A DNA stretch of 64,000 nucleotides from Acephala macrosclerotiorum (taxonomy: Eukaryota > Ascomycota > Leotiomycetes > Helotiales > Mollisiaceae), in the NCBI GenBank assembly GCA_014904845.1, contig MU119232.1, positions 248,001 through 312,000 on the forward strand. Direction: 5' to 3'. The position numbers and the translations under genes were made by a program. The notes under the pieces were generated by a model. It saw only the letters and a program-made list of their open reading frames with translations. It searched no databases and had not been told where the DNA came from. Each line of letters starts with the position of its first letter. Position 1 is the stretch's first letter. Of the stretch, positions 11,785-23,117 are shown in pieces.

Positions 11785-12303
11785 GGAACCCTTCGGCTTC
11801 TGGGGCGGTGAAGGCGCAGCGAGGTGAGCTGCGCATTAAATTTCCTGTTTGTGGCTAGCATTCAACAGTGTTGATTGGCGAAAGAGGCTTTAGGTTTCAG
11901 CCTCCAGGCAGACTGACAGCAAACACATTGCCCTATTCTTGCGCGTTACAGAGATGCTGATTGCTAAGACAGTAGTGTCTCTTCTCGCCACGCACTTGAC
12001 TCAGAAGACCTATTGTTCTGTCAGCGTTGGAAATGCGCCAAGGGAGAAGAGGGAAGGATAGTCAGGAAAGCGGATCCGCGTGTATGTATTGCAGAATTAT
12101 CCTGCCTAGCTATCAAGCCAAGGAAAAAGCACTGGTCTTCCGTTATTGCTTCCATTGTACATGTATCCATCCATCCCATATCCGAGAAATGCCATCCTCG
12201 CGACTTTTGTACAAGAGAAATGCCAGAAGAAAGAAGTATGTCCGTGTATGTGCATGACATCCGTCAGATGCAGAATCACCGAGACTTATACAATGGCTCG
12301 CGC
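11785..12303. other. intergenic, no feature seen
   Basis: This 519-bp spacer holds the promoter of the membrane protein and the 3' flank of the BRCT gene. A long frame antisense to the poly-Glu tail of the BRCT gene enters it but looks like a shadow of the GAG repeat. Confidence 0.4.
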
Positions 12304-13109
12304 TTATTTCTTCTGCTTCTTGCTCTTCTTCGGCTTCTCCTCTTCCTCCTCCTCCTCCTCCTCCTCGTCTTCGTCGTCCTCGTCATCGTCGGAAGCTGGG
12401 CGCTTCTTGCTGCCACCTCCCTCAATCAATCCGACAAGTCCATCCTCATCAACAGTCTTCAGACCAAGCTCCTCAATCTTCTCCAACCTATTTAGTTTCG
12501 CATTAGCAATGTAATTAAGAATGTGGGTAACGGCCTGCGCTGAGACAACAGAGGATCTGCAACAGGGAATACTCACTTTGCAGGACCAGCATCATTACCA
12601 ATAACTACCAAACTCGTATTCTTGCTCGGGGCCTTGGCGACCTTCCCACCATAAAGCTGAACCAGCTTCTCTGCGTTTGCTCGTCCCATAACAGGAGGAA
12701 CACCACTAACCACGATTGCCATTCCAGCCAAGGCAGATCCGTTGCTCTTCAACAGCTTCTGCACATTCTCTGGTAGATCCTTATCAGCAACAGCTCCCTT
12801 CTTCGGCTTATCGACGTTCGCAGCGCGCTGCTCGGCTGGAGTCTTCGTCTTCTTTGCAGCCGTGTTGGCCTTGGGCGCATCTTCCTTCTCAGCCTTCGCG
12901 ACTTTGGCTGACTTTGCGGGCTTCTCCTTCTTTTCTGCGACAACGGCATCGGCGCTGATAGTTCCACCGATGAGGTTGTAGGACTTGACAGTGGCGTCGT
13001 CAGTCTTTGCGGCGTTGGCAGAGTCTTCGGAGGCGTGGAGGGATATAATGGAGTCGCCGTCGAGGACTATATAGACTGTTGTCGAAGTTGCGACTTTCTT
13101 GGGAGGCAT
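12304..13109 (-). CDS. BRCT-domain nuclear protein with acidic tail
   Basis: Two exons (13109-12577, 12487-12304) join in phase (AA|G) and give 238 aa. The first ~100 residues are Ala/Lys-rich (AKSAKVAKAEKED..., KPKKGAVADK). A BRCT domain covers about residues 120-205: SALAGMAIVVSGVPPVMGR, then AEKLVQLYGGKVAKAPSKNT, then SLVVIGNDAGPAKLEKIEEL. It resembles the single BRCT of replication factor C large subunits, but there is no AAA part. The tail is an acidic run of more than ten Glu/Asp followed by a Lys-rich end (KPKKSKKQKK), a probable nuclear localisation signal. The poly-Glu tract is a GAG/GAA triplet repeat (about 12344-12390), likely length-variable. Role inferred: a nuclear protein that binds phosphoprotein or DNA ends in replication or repair. 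Confidence 0.8.
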
Positions 13110-13589
13110 TATTGCGGTATTTCGATGGAATGGAGTTGATTGATGTGAGGAAAGGCGGGATTGATGCGAGGAAAGGAGGAATTGAAAGTTGGAATGGGAA
13201 ATGAGGTGATACGATGTTGTTTAGGTTTGTTGTCTGGCTCGCATTCAGGCGAGGGGCACAGCAGGGCTAAGGGATATTTACTACGCGATTTAGCCTGCAA
13301 CAGACGTCACGAACTCGACGCGGTTGCACGTGCGCTTTTTATTTTTATTTTTGTTGAAAGTTTTTGGTCAACCCAAGGTTGTTCAATTTCTCTTTTATAT
13401 AGGAAAATGCTTTTCAAAAGAGATGACGTTACATAAGTGGTGTTTTGATAGAACACGAGGCCTGGTGAGCACTAGAGGGCTCTACGTTGGCCAAATGATC
13501 TGAAAATGCCGTCAAATCGTTTCATTCTTGCACTTGCTCTTTAAACTCTTTCAAATTTGACTTTCAAAATACAGTGCTTTCTATTTATT
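13110..13589. promoter_or_regulatory. bidirectional promoter region
   Basis: This 480-bp region lies between divergent BRCT and Zn2Cys6 genes. It contains CAGACGTCACG near 13303 (a CRE-like TGACG half site) and GCACGTGC near 13325 (E-box-like). These are sequence observations only. Confidence 0.35.
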
Positions 13590-15673
13590 ATGCCAAATGC
13601 AGCTCAAACTTCAAGCGGTATTTCTGGAAGGATACGAAGGCGACGAGTCACGACTGCCTGTATCTCATGCCGAGATCGACGAGTAAGTCAACAAAAGCTC
13701 AGCTCAAAGACAACAAGAGCTGAAAGTTGTGAAGATCAAGTGTGATCGCCTCAGACCTACCTGCCATGCATGCAAAAAGGCTCTCAGACCTTGCAAGTAT
13801 GCCAATGCTAAAATGAAAGTGCTCGAATTTCAGCATGTCACGGGAACTCAACCAAAACCCCAGCTAGAAGATTCGTGGACGTCTGTACTCAATTTCCAAC
13901 TTGACAGAGTAAATGAAGAAAGCTCAATGCTTCCGCGGAAGCCTTTGTGGATCATGGCTGAGGAAGAAGAGGTAATATCAAGTTCTGGCACGTGTCTGCC
14001 TTTGTCTAATCGATCTCCAGCTATCTCTTCCGCGTCCAAAGCAATCCATTCCTCGTGCTCATGTCACTCCTATCAACTCTTTGGGACCCAATCTTCTGAC
14101 TTCTTTGACGACTGCATTGCCTTCAGCCGACCTTTGTGGGACATTTTTCGAGAACTTCCTTCGAACCGTTCACGTTCTTGTCCCAATCTGCCATATCCCT
14201 ACTTTGGAGCGAGATTATACACATTTCTGGATGAATATTTCATTAGATACCTCAGCTGAACTGTTGCTTCTTGTGGTGGCAGTCCTCTACACAGGCTCTC
14301 ACAATGGTCCCTGTTCCGACAAGAGCTCCTCAACAACCTTGCTAGACCTTTACAGCGAGGTTGCATCTCATCTAGATCTGGCTTCATATTATATCCGAAA
14401 CCAAGATGCTGCGCTACAACTACTCCAAGCTCACCTCATCATGAACACTTATCGAGGAAACCAGCTTGCCCCATTCGCAGCCTTCGGTTTCCTTCCTCAA
14501 GCAATTCGATTCGGGCGGATGCTAAAACTTCATGTTGAGCACCGTACAACTAAGAACGAAAATTTATCACAAAACCTTTCGAGAGACTCTATGGATGCAG
14601 AAGCTCGGAGAAGAACTTGGTACCATTTGGTTTTCTTGGATGTTGAATCAGTCATCGCCAACGGCCTCCCACCAATTATCCGCTCAGACGGATACACCTC
14701 GAAACTCCCATCTTTGCTCTACGGCAGCAAGCTTTCTTCCACTCTCCACGAGGAAAATCTAGCTGGCATGGGTCCAACGATGGTCGCGATACAAGGACAT
14801 TATCAGTGGGCCAGACACATGCAAAAATTGTTCGAATCCCTCCCCAACCCTACCGAAGTTTCCTCTTTCAAAGGTCTCATCGGGGAGCTTTTGTTCTTGA
14901 TCCCAGTGAATGACTCCACTGAGAATCAATGGGCACGAACATACCTCAGCATGCAGATCGACAGAGTGTACTGCATGCTTGGCTTAAGGTTCTGGCAACT
15001 AGATCGCTTCACAGGGACTGGTTGTCAAAGTGAAATCGTCCGGTAAGCACACTAACACTCTCAACCTATGATGCTTCATTCTTCATCCAAGTACTAAATC
15101 TTTTCCAGGACTGCACGCTCTTTCCTGAACCACTACCGCACACTCTCCTCCATCTCACCCAGCCTCTCCTGGTTTCTACCCGGCCTCATACAACCCCTTC
15201 ACGCGCTGATCATCCTCCTCATGCATCTCTCTACCTGTCCCGATATCTGCTCCGAAGAAGCACTTTCTCGATCTTTACTCGACGACATCTTTGAGTTGAG
15301 AGTCAGCAGGATACTGGCTGGGATAATAATATCGGAGGAAACACGGATTAAAGGCAAGGAGACGCTACAGAGAGCAAACCCAAGATACAGTATGCTCGTT
15401 GATTTAAGGTCGAGGGTATGGAAGAGGTGTGGTTGGGGTCAAGGTGGGAAAGGGAAAGATCCTTGGGATGGGAGACTTGATGACTTGGACGAAGCTGAGG
15501 ATACGGCGAACCAGGAGGTCAACCTGGACGCCAATGCTGAAGTGGGCCAGCAGCACATGGCGGCAAATCCCACTTTGCAGCTGAAGAATCCTGAAATTCT
15601 GGACGAAGATCCGCTGGATATGTTCCATTGGGAGGAGTGGGAGGATTTAACTGAGGGCTTGTTCGTCTCTTGA
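13590..15673 (+). CDS. Zn2Cys6 fungal transcription factor
   Basis: Exons 13590-13682, 13735-13971, 14021-15042 and 15109-15673 give 638 aa in phase. The zinc cluster spans intron 1 and has ideal spacing C-x2-C-x6-C-x6-C-x2-C-x6-C (ACISCRDRR joined to IKCDRLRPTCHACKKALRPC, residues ~24-52). Residues ~110-450 resemble the fungal-specific transcription factor middle homology region (DLCGTFFENFLRTVHVLVPICH, then LLLLVVAVLYTGS). The C-terminal ~90 residues are acidic and end in an Asp/Glu/Trp-rich stretch suited to transcriptional activation. The ATG at 13590 is the first in frame and is followed directly by a basic region. It is divergent to the BRCT gene with a 480-bp promoter. The target genes cannot be predicted. 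Confidence 0.85.
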
Positions 15674-16330
15674 GCTAGCTCAGCTACCGTTATTCAATTC
15701 ATCGCAACTCATCTATCTTTGCGCCTGGCATGCTCCTTTCCTTCTCAATGTCTGACAGGTTTTCCACCAATTTGGCATGTATAAATTCCGACCCGACATC
15801 GTTCTCTCAGAAGTCTTCCTTCCAACTCCCTACAACTCGCAACCCCACCACCCTCTTATCTCGGTACACATACCCTTCCTCGTTCCTGCAAAAACCTTCT
15901 GTTTCATCGAAGCCTCTGAAAGTGATGCAAAGATTTCCGCAACCGGAGGATCCTCCGAATGTCGCACAGATAGTCTGATGATCTGTCTTCTCGAAGCCGC
16001 GAAGATCTGGTCGGTCCCGAGGATCAGATCACTGTCTGTGCCAATAGTTCTGGTATCGTTTCAAGTTTCCGAGATATACGAACTGTATTGAAGCTTGAAG
16101 ATACCAGTTGTATGGTACGCGACGGTTCGGATGTTTTGGTGCTGTGTGGAGGATTTTGGCGTTTGTATCGTGGGTTGAATGGTCGCAACCTTTTCGGTGG
16201 ATCTACCACCGCGGTCGAACATCGAGCCATTGAGTTCTACTCAATAGGCCTTCGAGACAATTTGGCTTCGCTTCGAATTTCTTCTCTTTATCTCCTGCTC
16301 ATCTCACTCAATTCATTTTGTCTTCTTTCA
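15674..16330. other. intergenic, no gene supported
   Basis: Open frames of ~70-100 codons here lack conserved motifs and splice partners. A perfect 14-bp palindrome (CGGAGGATCCTCCG) sits at 15944-15957. Otherwise it looks like 3' flank. Confidence 0.35.
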
Positions 16331-16543
16331 TCAAGCAACAAAACACCTCCCAACCACCCTCCTCGGTATTGACCTCGTTGTCGCATTCAAAGCGAGAGTT
16401 GGCGCTGCTTGCACAACCTTCGCAGCATTCCATTTATTGATCTGACTCGTGACTCCTCCCACAGTGCCGGCAATGATGGAGCTGATGACAATGATGAGTA
16501 CGAATTGAATGATTGTTGTTTTAGCTTTTAGTGATAATGCCAT
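16331..16543 (-). CDS. small membrane protein, hypothetical
   Basis: A 70-aa frame starts at a true ATG (16543). It has a short basic N terminus and one clear hydrophobic segment (IIQFVLIIVISSIIAGTVGG, residues ~11-30), then a hydrophilic tail. It could be a single-pass type II membrane protein or a chance frame. No intron and no relatives are recognised. Confidence 0.3.
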   Translation of the reverse strand: MALSLKAKTTIIQFVLIIVISSIIAGTVGGVTSQINKWNAAKVVQAAPTLALNATTRSIPRRVVGRCFVA

Positions 16544-17821
16544 TTCTGTTCGTGTGTGAATTGCAATTGTATGAAGTCAATATTCGATTGATTAAATATA
16601 GACTTGACTTGGGAAAAAATGAAACATATCCAAGGAAAGGGAAGAAGTTCGTATTATAAGAATGAAGAAAGGAAAACTTTTTCATCAATACGGTGATGTT
16701 CATGTATGATGTTTGTCAAAAGCTGCAGACACTTTGCAGCGATCTCACATGCCTTTCCATATCCACGACTCATTCTCAGCCACTAGGCCCGTTGAAGAAA
16801 TGTTGACAGTCAAGAATCTCAAAGGGGACATTAAAGATGGAGATATGACGACGTTTGCGGGAGGAAGAGGCTTGTCGAACATTCGAACACGCGATGTTGG
16901 ACAACAGGTGATGTCTCGCTACCCTTTTTCTCGCGCCAAATCGTTGAATTTAGACACCGAGATTTGAGATTGGGTGAGATCTCGGTAAGACTTCCCGAGT
17001 GACCCTTGTGGGATACTACGTTGTACTACGAGTATGCATATGCGCACCTCATATGGTTGCTGAGAAACAAGAGAGAGCCAGAAGTGCATGGACTGGGGTG
17101 GGATCACGAGTTGGTCGGCACGTGACTCGCGCCTTCTCTCGCCCCTTTCCAATGCACATAATCTCCTCGTCCCATTCTCGTCTATTTTACGAACAATCCG
17201 ATCCTCCAAGAGCCCAATATCTCGAAGCTCTTAGCCTCGCAAAGACCCAAGCTCCCGGAAACCCAAACCTCAGTTTCTCGGCTGCTCAGCCGAACCCTTA
17301 CCGCTAGAAAACCAGAATAAATCCACCAAGACCCTCCTCGTTTCAACTTGCCCACGATCGTTCCGTATCCCCACCAATCGCATGAGAACCCGCTTTCCAG
17401 ACAAGAGCTTCTTACAGCTTGATACTTGAGCCTCTAACACTGTTTTCTGCCGAGGTATTTTCCAAAAGCCAAGATGGGATTGTTGATCCAATCGCATCTG
17501 TGGAGTTGGGATGAAGATGGAGAATTGAATGATGTCGACCGAGGTTGAATTCTTGTTCAGTGTGTATTTCGAAAGGGCATGAGCTGTCAAGAAAAGAATT
17601 AGGAGGAAAGAGGTTGCGAGAGAGGAAGCCAAGAGTTAAGCTTAAGTAGTGGAGATCGGATCTTTAGAGATGGGAATCAATCCGAAAGTTAATATGTTAT
17701 AAGAGGAGCTCCTGTATCTGGACATCGACTCTCGAATGGTCCGTATGAACGAACACTCTTTTGTCTCTTTCTTTCAGCTTGTTCAGACCTTGATCAGCTA
17801 GTCTGGCCCTTTCCATTCAAC
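16544..17821. other. intergenic upstream of cutinase, no gene supported
   Basis: In about 1.28 kb I find no frame with convincing start, motifs or splice signals. The 60 bp before the cutinase ATG are pyrimidine-rich (TTTTGTCTCTTTCTTTC near 17759), as is common at fungal transcription starts. Confidence 0.35.
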
Positions 17822-19314
17822 ATGAAATCCTCACTCACCCTTCTATCTCTCCTGTCCCTCACAATCGCGGCTCCCCTCGAGCCCCGCGCAGCAGATACAG
17901 CAAACAACCTAACCAACGGTTCCGGCTGCAAAGCCATGACCGTCGTCTTCGCTCACGGGACGACGGAAACCGGCAACGTAGGAACTCTTGCCGGTCCGCC
18001 ATTCTTCAACGCTCTCTCGGCGAAGGTTGGAACTGGCAATATAGCCGTGCAAGGCGTTGATTATCCAGCTGATATCCCGGGGTTCTTGGCTGGTGGTGAT
18101 AAAGCTGGGAGTGCGTTGATGGCGAAGATGGTGGGGCAAGCGATGACTCAATGTCCGAATACGGAGGTCGTTATGGCGGGGTATAGGTGAGCGTCTGAAT
18201 TGAAGAGCGTGGAATAGTGCTGATGAGTCGTAGTCAAGGTGGACAGTTGGTACACAATGCGGCGCTCAGTGCTTCTCAATCTGCGGCTGTGAGTTCGGGT
18301 ATGTGCTTCTTTATCAGTGTGAGAAAAAAATACTCAACTATTTAAATAGCTATTGAATAGTATTGAGTACTATTGAGTTGAGTAGGAGTAGCAGTGCTAT
18401 GACTAAGCTATTGAGTTGAGTAGTGAGTAGCTACTCAATACTATTGAATAAACACGTGACCGTGACATATAAAATTATATAAATAAAATATTTTCAATAA
18501 GAAAATAAAACTTTTAATCTAAGTATTAAAATTTAATGCAATTTATAGTTTGAATAAAAAAAACAATAAAAATTACTTTTTTTTAATATAAAACAAATTT
18601 TTAAAGTTTAATTATATATATTATTTAATAAATCGAACAATATTTCGACTTTTAAACTATCGGAGATTATTTTAAGTATTCGAAAAATTTTAAGTCTCGA
18701 AGGATATATTTTTAAATAATTTATTCGGTTTATTATTAATTAAATCTTTCGAGTTAATTATCGGAGGATTATTGGTTTTCGGCGTCGGCAAAACCTTCGG
18801 AGCTTAAATAAGCAAAGCGCTTTACCCAATCAAGCTTACTCTTTCAGCCCTTTCGCTAATTCAGCCAATTAAGCATTGCGGCTCAAATCCACGTGATTCT
18901 ATTCAATAGCCTACTCAATACTACTCATTAGCTATTGAGTTGAGTAGAGTAGCATAGGATTTTGGTTGAGTTGAGTTGAGTAGCACTAGAATTGCTACTG
19001 AATACTACTCAATTTCTCACCCTGTTCTTTATTCAATATTCCCGGGAATCGTACACTGACAACTTTGATAGCTGTTATATTTGGCGACCCAAACAACGGT
19101 GATGCTGTGGGCAGTGTCCCGACCGCAAAAACAAAGGTCATCTGCCATACTGGCGACAACATTTGCGCACACGGAGACTTGATCCTGGCGCCGCATTTGA
19201 CAGTAAGCCCCTCGGATCGATATGATCGAGAAATTTTGGATGCTAATTCTGAACTAGTATGGTAATGATGCTGGAACTGCAGCAAACTTCGCCGCGACCG
19301 CTGCGGGAATGTAG
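17822..19314 (+). CDS. cutinase, secreted serine esterase
   Basis: Four exons (17822-18186, 18234-18298, 19072-19202, 19258-19314) give a 205-aa protein in phase. It opens with a signal peptide (MKSSLTLLSLLSLTIAAPLEPR, probably with a short propeptide ending at the Arg). It has the cutinase features: GCKAMTVVFAHGTTETGNVG near residue 38, nucleophile elbow GYSQGG formed across intron 1, Asp in HTGDNICAHGD, and the likely catalytic His in PHLTYG near the C terminus. It should hydrolyse cutin or other polyesters outside the cell. Intron 2 (18299-19071) is 773 nt because a 710-bp hAT-type element plus an 8-bp target duplication sits inside it. Without them the intron is exactly 55 nt, so the coding sequence is intact. 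Expression then depends on splicing out the element. Confidence 0.9.
18315..19024. mobile_element. non-autonomous hAT-type element in a cutinase intron
   Basis: This 710-bp element has inverted ends CAGTGTGAGAAA (18315) and, read inward from the other end, CAGGGTGAGAAA (to 19024). Both sides carry the identical 8-bp sequence TTCTTTAT (18307-18314 and 19025-19032), a hAT-style target duplication. The first and last ~130 bp are packed with TACTCAA/TTGAGTA motifs in both orientations, like subterminal transposase-binding arrays. The centre (about 18465-18780) is very AT-rich, suggesting RIP or loss of coding sequence. No transposase frame is present. Confidence 0.85.
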
Positions 19315-19829
19315 ATGCGCAGCATGAGGCAACGGGAGGAGACTAGAGCGGATAGTGAAGGAAACCATTGAGACATGGAGGATATTGCGCTCGAAGAATG
19401 TGAATTTATCATTGGAATATAGCCGAAACTATACCATTAATGCCAAGTAAGACTAGCGAAAGAAACAGAGAAAAGAGAGAACACGAGATAATGAGGATTT
19501 CCGGTACTCGTACTCGCCAGTGGCAACCTGGGGTTGCACTTTCAAGTACGCGAACTCGCCTAGAGTAGGTCGTTGCGGCCTTAAAAGGTCCCCTTGCCTC
19601 CTCTCGTTCTCCCAACATAACACAAAAAGACAAAAAGTTACGCGCAAAAGAATCAGGACAAGAAGCCCCAAAGCTGTCGTACTTGCAATCATGCCTCGGG
19701 TAAGAAATAGTACATTCCCTCACGCTAAAAGAACTCCTTGCTGATACGTTTTGCGCCGTAGTACGGTCCTACCTGCTATAGACACCATTCTACCTGACAG
19801 CCAAGATATCCGTCTACTTTAGCTACTTC
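19315..19829. other. intergenic, no gene supported
   Basis: Frames on both strands are short and without motifs. An ATG at 19690 (MPR...) might be a remnant first exon of the adjacent 2EXR pseudogene, but this is not demonstrable. Confidence 0.3.
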
Positions 19830-20779
19830 AGCTCGCGCGTCGAATCAAGCGAGCAACTCGGAGAGCCGCAATTCTCAATACCCCTAAGCTGCCACTGGAG
19901 CTACGGAATCTGATCTGGGAGTTCAGTCTTCCAGATGCGCAACTGCTGAAGTTCTCTCGTCCCCGCCTCGGCCTTGAACAGGAAAACGAAAGAATGCAAT
20001 GCCTGAGAGAGTTTATTGGCTCCATAGCTAGAACTCTACCCAAGGCAACAACAGACAATGACGAGGGATCGAAGCCGAGCGAAGGCATATGCAAAGTTCC
20101 GTGCGCGTTGTTGCATGTAAATTAAGAAGCAAGAGCTGTCGCCCTTGAGTATTATTCCCTGAGTTTTCCATTGTCCAGAGGAGCACCCATATATGTCGAC
20201 TTTGCGCGAGATGTGTTCCTTTTCGAGGATCAAGAGGCTATTGGAAGCGTGCGCTCGGAATCCTGACTCAATCCTCCGTTACGAGGCTTTCCTAGCTGTG
20301 AAGCCTTCAGAGGAAGGCAATGACCGCCTGGGCAAGTACATTGCGGAACAAAAGGCTGTTTAGAAGGACGCGAGTTATATTGCCATCCGGGAGAATCTGC
20401 AGGAGGCCATAGTCAGAATTCTGTGGCACTTCGAAGTCTGGCCCAGGTCACAATCGAGAGAGAGGTTGATGAGCCCCTTGGACAAGGATATGCGCGCATA
20501 CACGGGCATTCTAGCGTATATGGGCTTGCCAGAAACGTCATCGACTACCGAGACCCGGATGTAAGAATGACGGCACTATGGAAGGAGCTGAAGGCGGAGG
20601 ATACTGCTCATGTTGTGTCAAATGCTGCTACGAACGGCCATCACCCTGCAGGTAAATATGCCTCCACAGATCAGAAATTGGCACCCAATGATCTTCCTGA
20701 GCTGGAGTACTTGACGTCGCGGATTTCGAGCAGCGTTTTCGCCCCGACCCAGTTAAACAGAACTTACGGAAAGGATTGA
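19830..20779 (+). pseudogene. 2EXR-domain protein, degraded
   Basis: The frame from about 19860 reads PKLPLELRNLIWEFSLPDA, the opening of the fungal 2EXR domain. It continues to LLHVN, where a TAA stop interrupts at 20123-20125. The same frame then goes on with EARAVALEYYSLSFP and APIYVDFARDVFLFED, again typical of the family, before a second stop near 20265. A further open frame (20423-20779) continues in another register without recognisable motifs. No intron can remove the 20123 stop. The family occurs in large numbers in mould genomes and its function is unknown. I read this as a pseudogene. Confidence 0.6.
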
Positions 20780-21429
20780 ACGGTCGATGAAAGTCTGGGC
20801 CGAAGATCTAGCGGACAGATAGTTGAAGAGGTATTAAGATATCGCCCAAAAATAAGTTGAGTGGCATACGTTTCGTGGGAGGCATGGCGTTGAGCAGGTT
20901 GTCATGACTTGTGTTCGAGGTCAACCTTTGACTTCGTGCCTATCAAAGGCTTTGCGTTGGTTTCCAACAGGGCTGGGAGCGATATGATAGCTTTGCTGTA
21001 GGGTGGGATATATTTAGGGCTACTCGTTTTCATAGTCCAGTTTGTCTAGAATAGATACGCTTTTCTCCCTGCTCTTGAGAATCCTAGCAGTGTATAAAAT
21101 GGTGTGTTGTTCCCAAAAGAAATTTCTAAACCCGCGCTAGTGGTATTGATCAATTCACCCATTTCCTCGACCCATCATCATCACGGCATAACACATCGCG
21201 CGCAAAACAATGTCAAATACAAACTCGAAGACTTCAGCTCATGTAGTCATGTCGGAGGTAAGAATATTTGCTTGATGGATCCAAATGGAATAAGGCGCCT
21301 GATTGATATAAGCAGAGCAAAGAAAAGCCTTATAAAAACTTTTAAACTCGGTTTCTTTAGTTTTTCTTAAGTTAAACAAAGGATAATTATATTGATTAAG
21401 CCTAGTTTAACTAGTGGCGTTCGAAAAGC
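20780..21429. other. intergenic, no feature seen
   Basis: About 650 bp of spacer after the pseudogene. Open frames (for example 21104-21370) are compositionally simple and lack motifs. Confidence 0.3.
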
Positions 21430-21835
21430 CGATTATTTAAAAAGATTTTTTTTATTATAAATTTTATAATAAAATTTTATTTTATATTAATTTAAATATA
21501 AATAAATTATTATTATTATTATTTCGTTTATAAATCGAATTAATTAAAATAATTAATAAAAATAATAAGACCGATTATAAATAAAATTTATAATTAAAAA
21601 AGATTAATAATATTATTAATATATCGCTTTTTTAATATTTTATTATTAAATAATACAAATATATTAATTTTATTAATAAATTTATTTATTAATTATAAAT
21701 ATATAAAATATTAAATTAAAATTAATTAATTATTATTCCGTATTTAAGTTTTTTTTTATACTATTAAACTTATTAACTTTTTTTAATCGTTTTCGTTTTT
21801 ATTACTTTCTTTACGCCAGAACAAAACGCCGCTTA
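21430..21835. repeat. AT-rich tract, probable RIP-mutated repeat
   Basis: About 400 bp are made almost wholly of A and T, with scattered TCG, TTTAAA and ATTATT motifs, and sharply bounded by normal composition. The flanks carry weakly matching inverted GTGGCGTTCG (near 21414) and ACGCC...AACGCC (near 21812) motifs that may be eroded termini. No target duplication could be fixed. Confidence 0.45.
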
Positions 21836-22136
21836 TATTGGTCATTGTATTACGTTTTTCTCGAGAATTGATATTGGCTCATTGTTCAGCGTTGGCATAC
21901 GCTTCTCCATTCAAAAATTGCACGAGAATGAGTGGATGAGGCTAATATTGTGCCGGTCTCGCCCTTAGATTGAGGATTGGAGTGCGTGGTTACGAGGGAT
22001 GTTTTAGTTCAAGATGAGATTTTAAATTTTGGTAGCTGGGAAGACACAGTTGGGTCTGAACTGCGAGAAGGAGTTAAGAAGGAAAAGATTAATTTTGAAC
22101 ATGGCGAGGGTAGCAATGGGACGTTACGAGCAGTTG
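21836..22136. other. intergenic, no feature seen
   Basis: Ordinary composition between the AT-rich tract and a MITE. A frame starting near 21977 runs across the MITE boundary and is therefore unlikely to be a gene. Confidence 0.3.
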
Positions 22137-22365
22137 GCGGGTATAGGCTGCTCGTTTTTTCCCCCATGGGGCCCCATGAGGACGTGAGAGGAAGCTTGAG
22201 TAATATGAGCTTCGGTAAAGAGGTGAAAAAAAAGGCCCGAGTTTAAATAATCGGAAACTGAGCTTTTTAGTAAAATTACTCGCGGATTTTTAATTGATAC
22301 AAGGATCTAAACATGTCGTGGGGCCCCATTTGGGGGGAAAACGAGCAGCCTAGGCCGCGGGTATA
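22137..22365. mobile_element. short MITE-like element with inverted ends
   Basis: The left end GGCTGCTCGTTTTTTCCCCC is mirrored on the right by GGGGGGAAAACGAGCAGCC. The match continues inward (ATGGGGCCCCA on both sides), giving inverted arms of ~35-40 bp. The 9-bp sequence GCGGGTATA flanks it on both sides (22137-22145 and 22357-22365), a candidate target duplication. The interior of ~130 bp has no coding potential. Confidence 0.6.
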
Positions 22366-23117
22366 TTGGCTAAGATCGGGAATTGGGGGTCGCGAGGCGG
22401 GTGGAGGGAGACAAGAGATGAAAGGGAAAAGTAGGCAGTGGAGTAAGGAGGAAGAAGCAGACTACGAAACAACGAGAGGAAAGATGGTGACTCGGAGAGC
22501 AGAGACGACGGGAAGAGTGGAAGGCGAGTAATCGCAGTTTAACAATGGAGGAACCAAAAAAGGAGCGCATCAAGGCCGTAAAAGGGCCTTTTTAGGAAGG
22601 AAGCATGCCAAGCAACACGCCGAGAAAGGAGCCTAGGAAGATGCGCCGCCTCCGTTAGAAAAGAGATGAATGCTCGGGATAGGAGTCTAAGCGAGAAGCC
22701 TAGAACCAGACCGATATTGAAGCATTTCTCTCCTCGCAATAATTTCTGATATCTGCATTACTTATATAGCTCTCAATTCGGTAGTTGAGAGAGAGGCTGC
22801 AGAACCCTTCAATGGCTGGCGCCTGTCTGATTGGACGCCATGCTGCACTCAGCCCCGCAACGCACGCCGCCACCTGCGGCTTACAGAGACTCACCCACCC
22901 ATCCTCGGAAATTACAAAGTGGCAACTCATCCCATCCCAAAGTTCGTCATCTGCATCATTACCGACAATCCGAATCTCAATTTCATGCAAGCGTCTCAAT
23001 TCCGGAACAGCCAAAGGCATTTGGCATCACCACACTCATCTTCGGTCGCTCTTATTGAAGCCTTGTCGTCCCGTGAGGTTGTGATCAACGCAAGGCTCGC
23101 TAGCTCCTTTTCATACA
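22366..23117. other. intergenic, no gene supported
   Basis: 750 bp upstream of the DUF8035 gene. A minus frame at 22700-23020 begins with ATG but has no recognisable domain and no conserved splice partners. Confidence 0.3.

Noticed and set aside
12013..12514. Plus-strand frames with poly-Leu or poly-Ser runs
   Set aside because: They are antisense shadows of the poly-Glu codon repeat in the BRCT gene.
17270..17632. Minus-strand frame beginning with a signal-peptide-like stretch (ASSLATSFLLILFLTAHALS)
   Set aside because: Its first codon is TTG, no ATG precedes it in frame, and the rest has no recognisable motif or splice partner.
22700..23020. 106-codon minus-strand frame with an ATG
   Set aside because: No domain, no conserved splicing, and it lies in the probable promoter of the DUF8035 gene.
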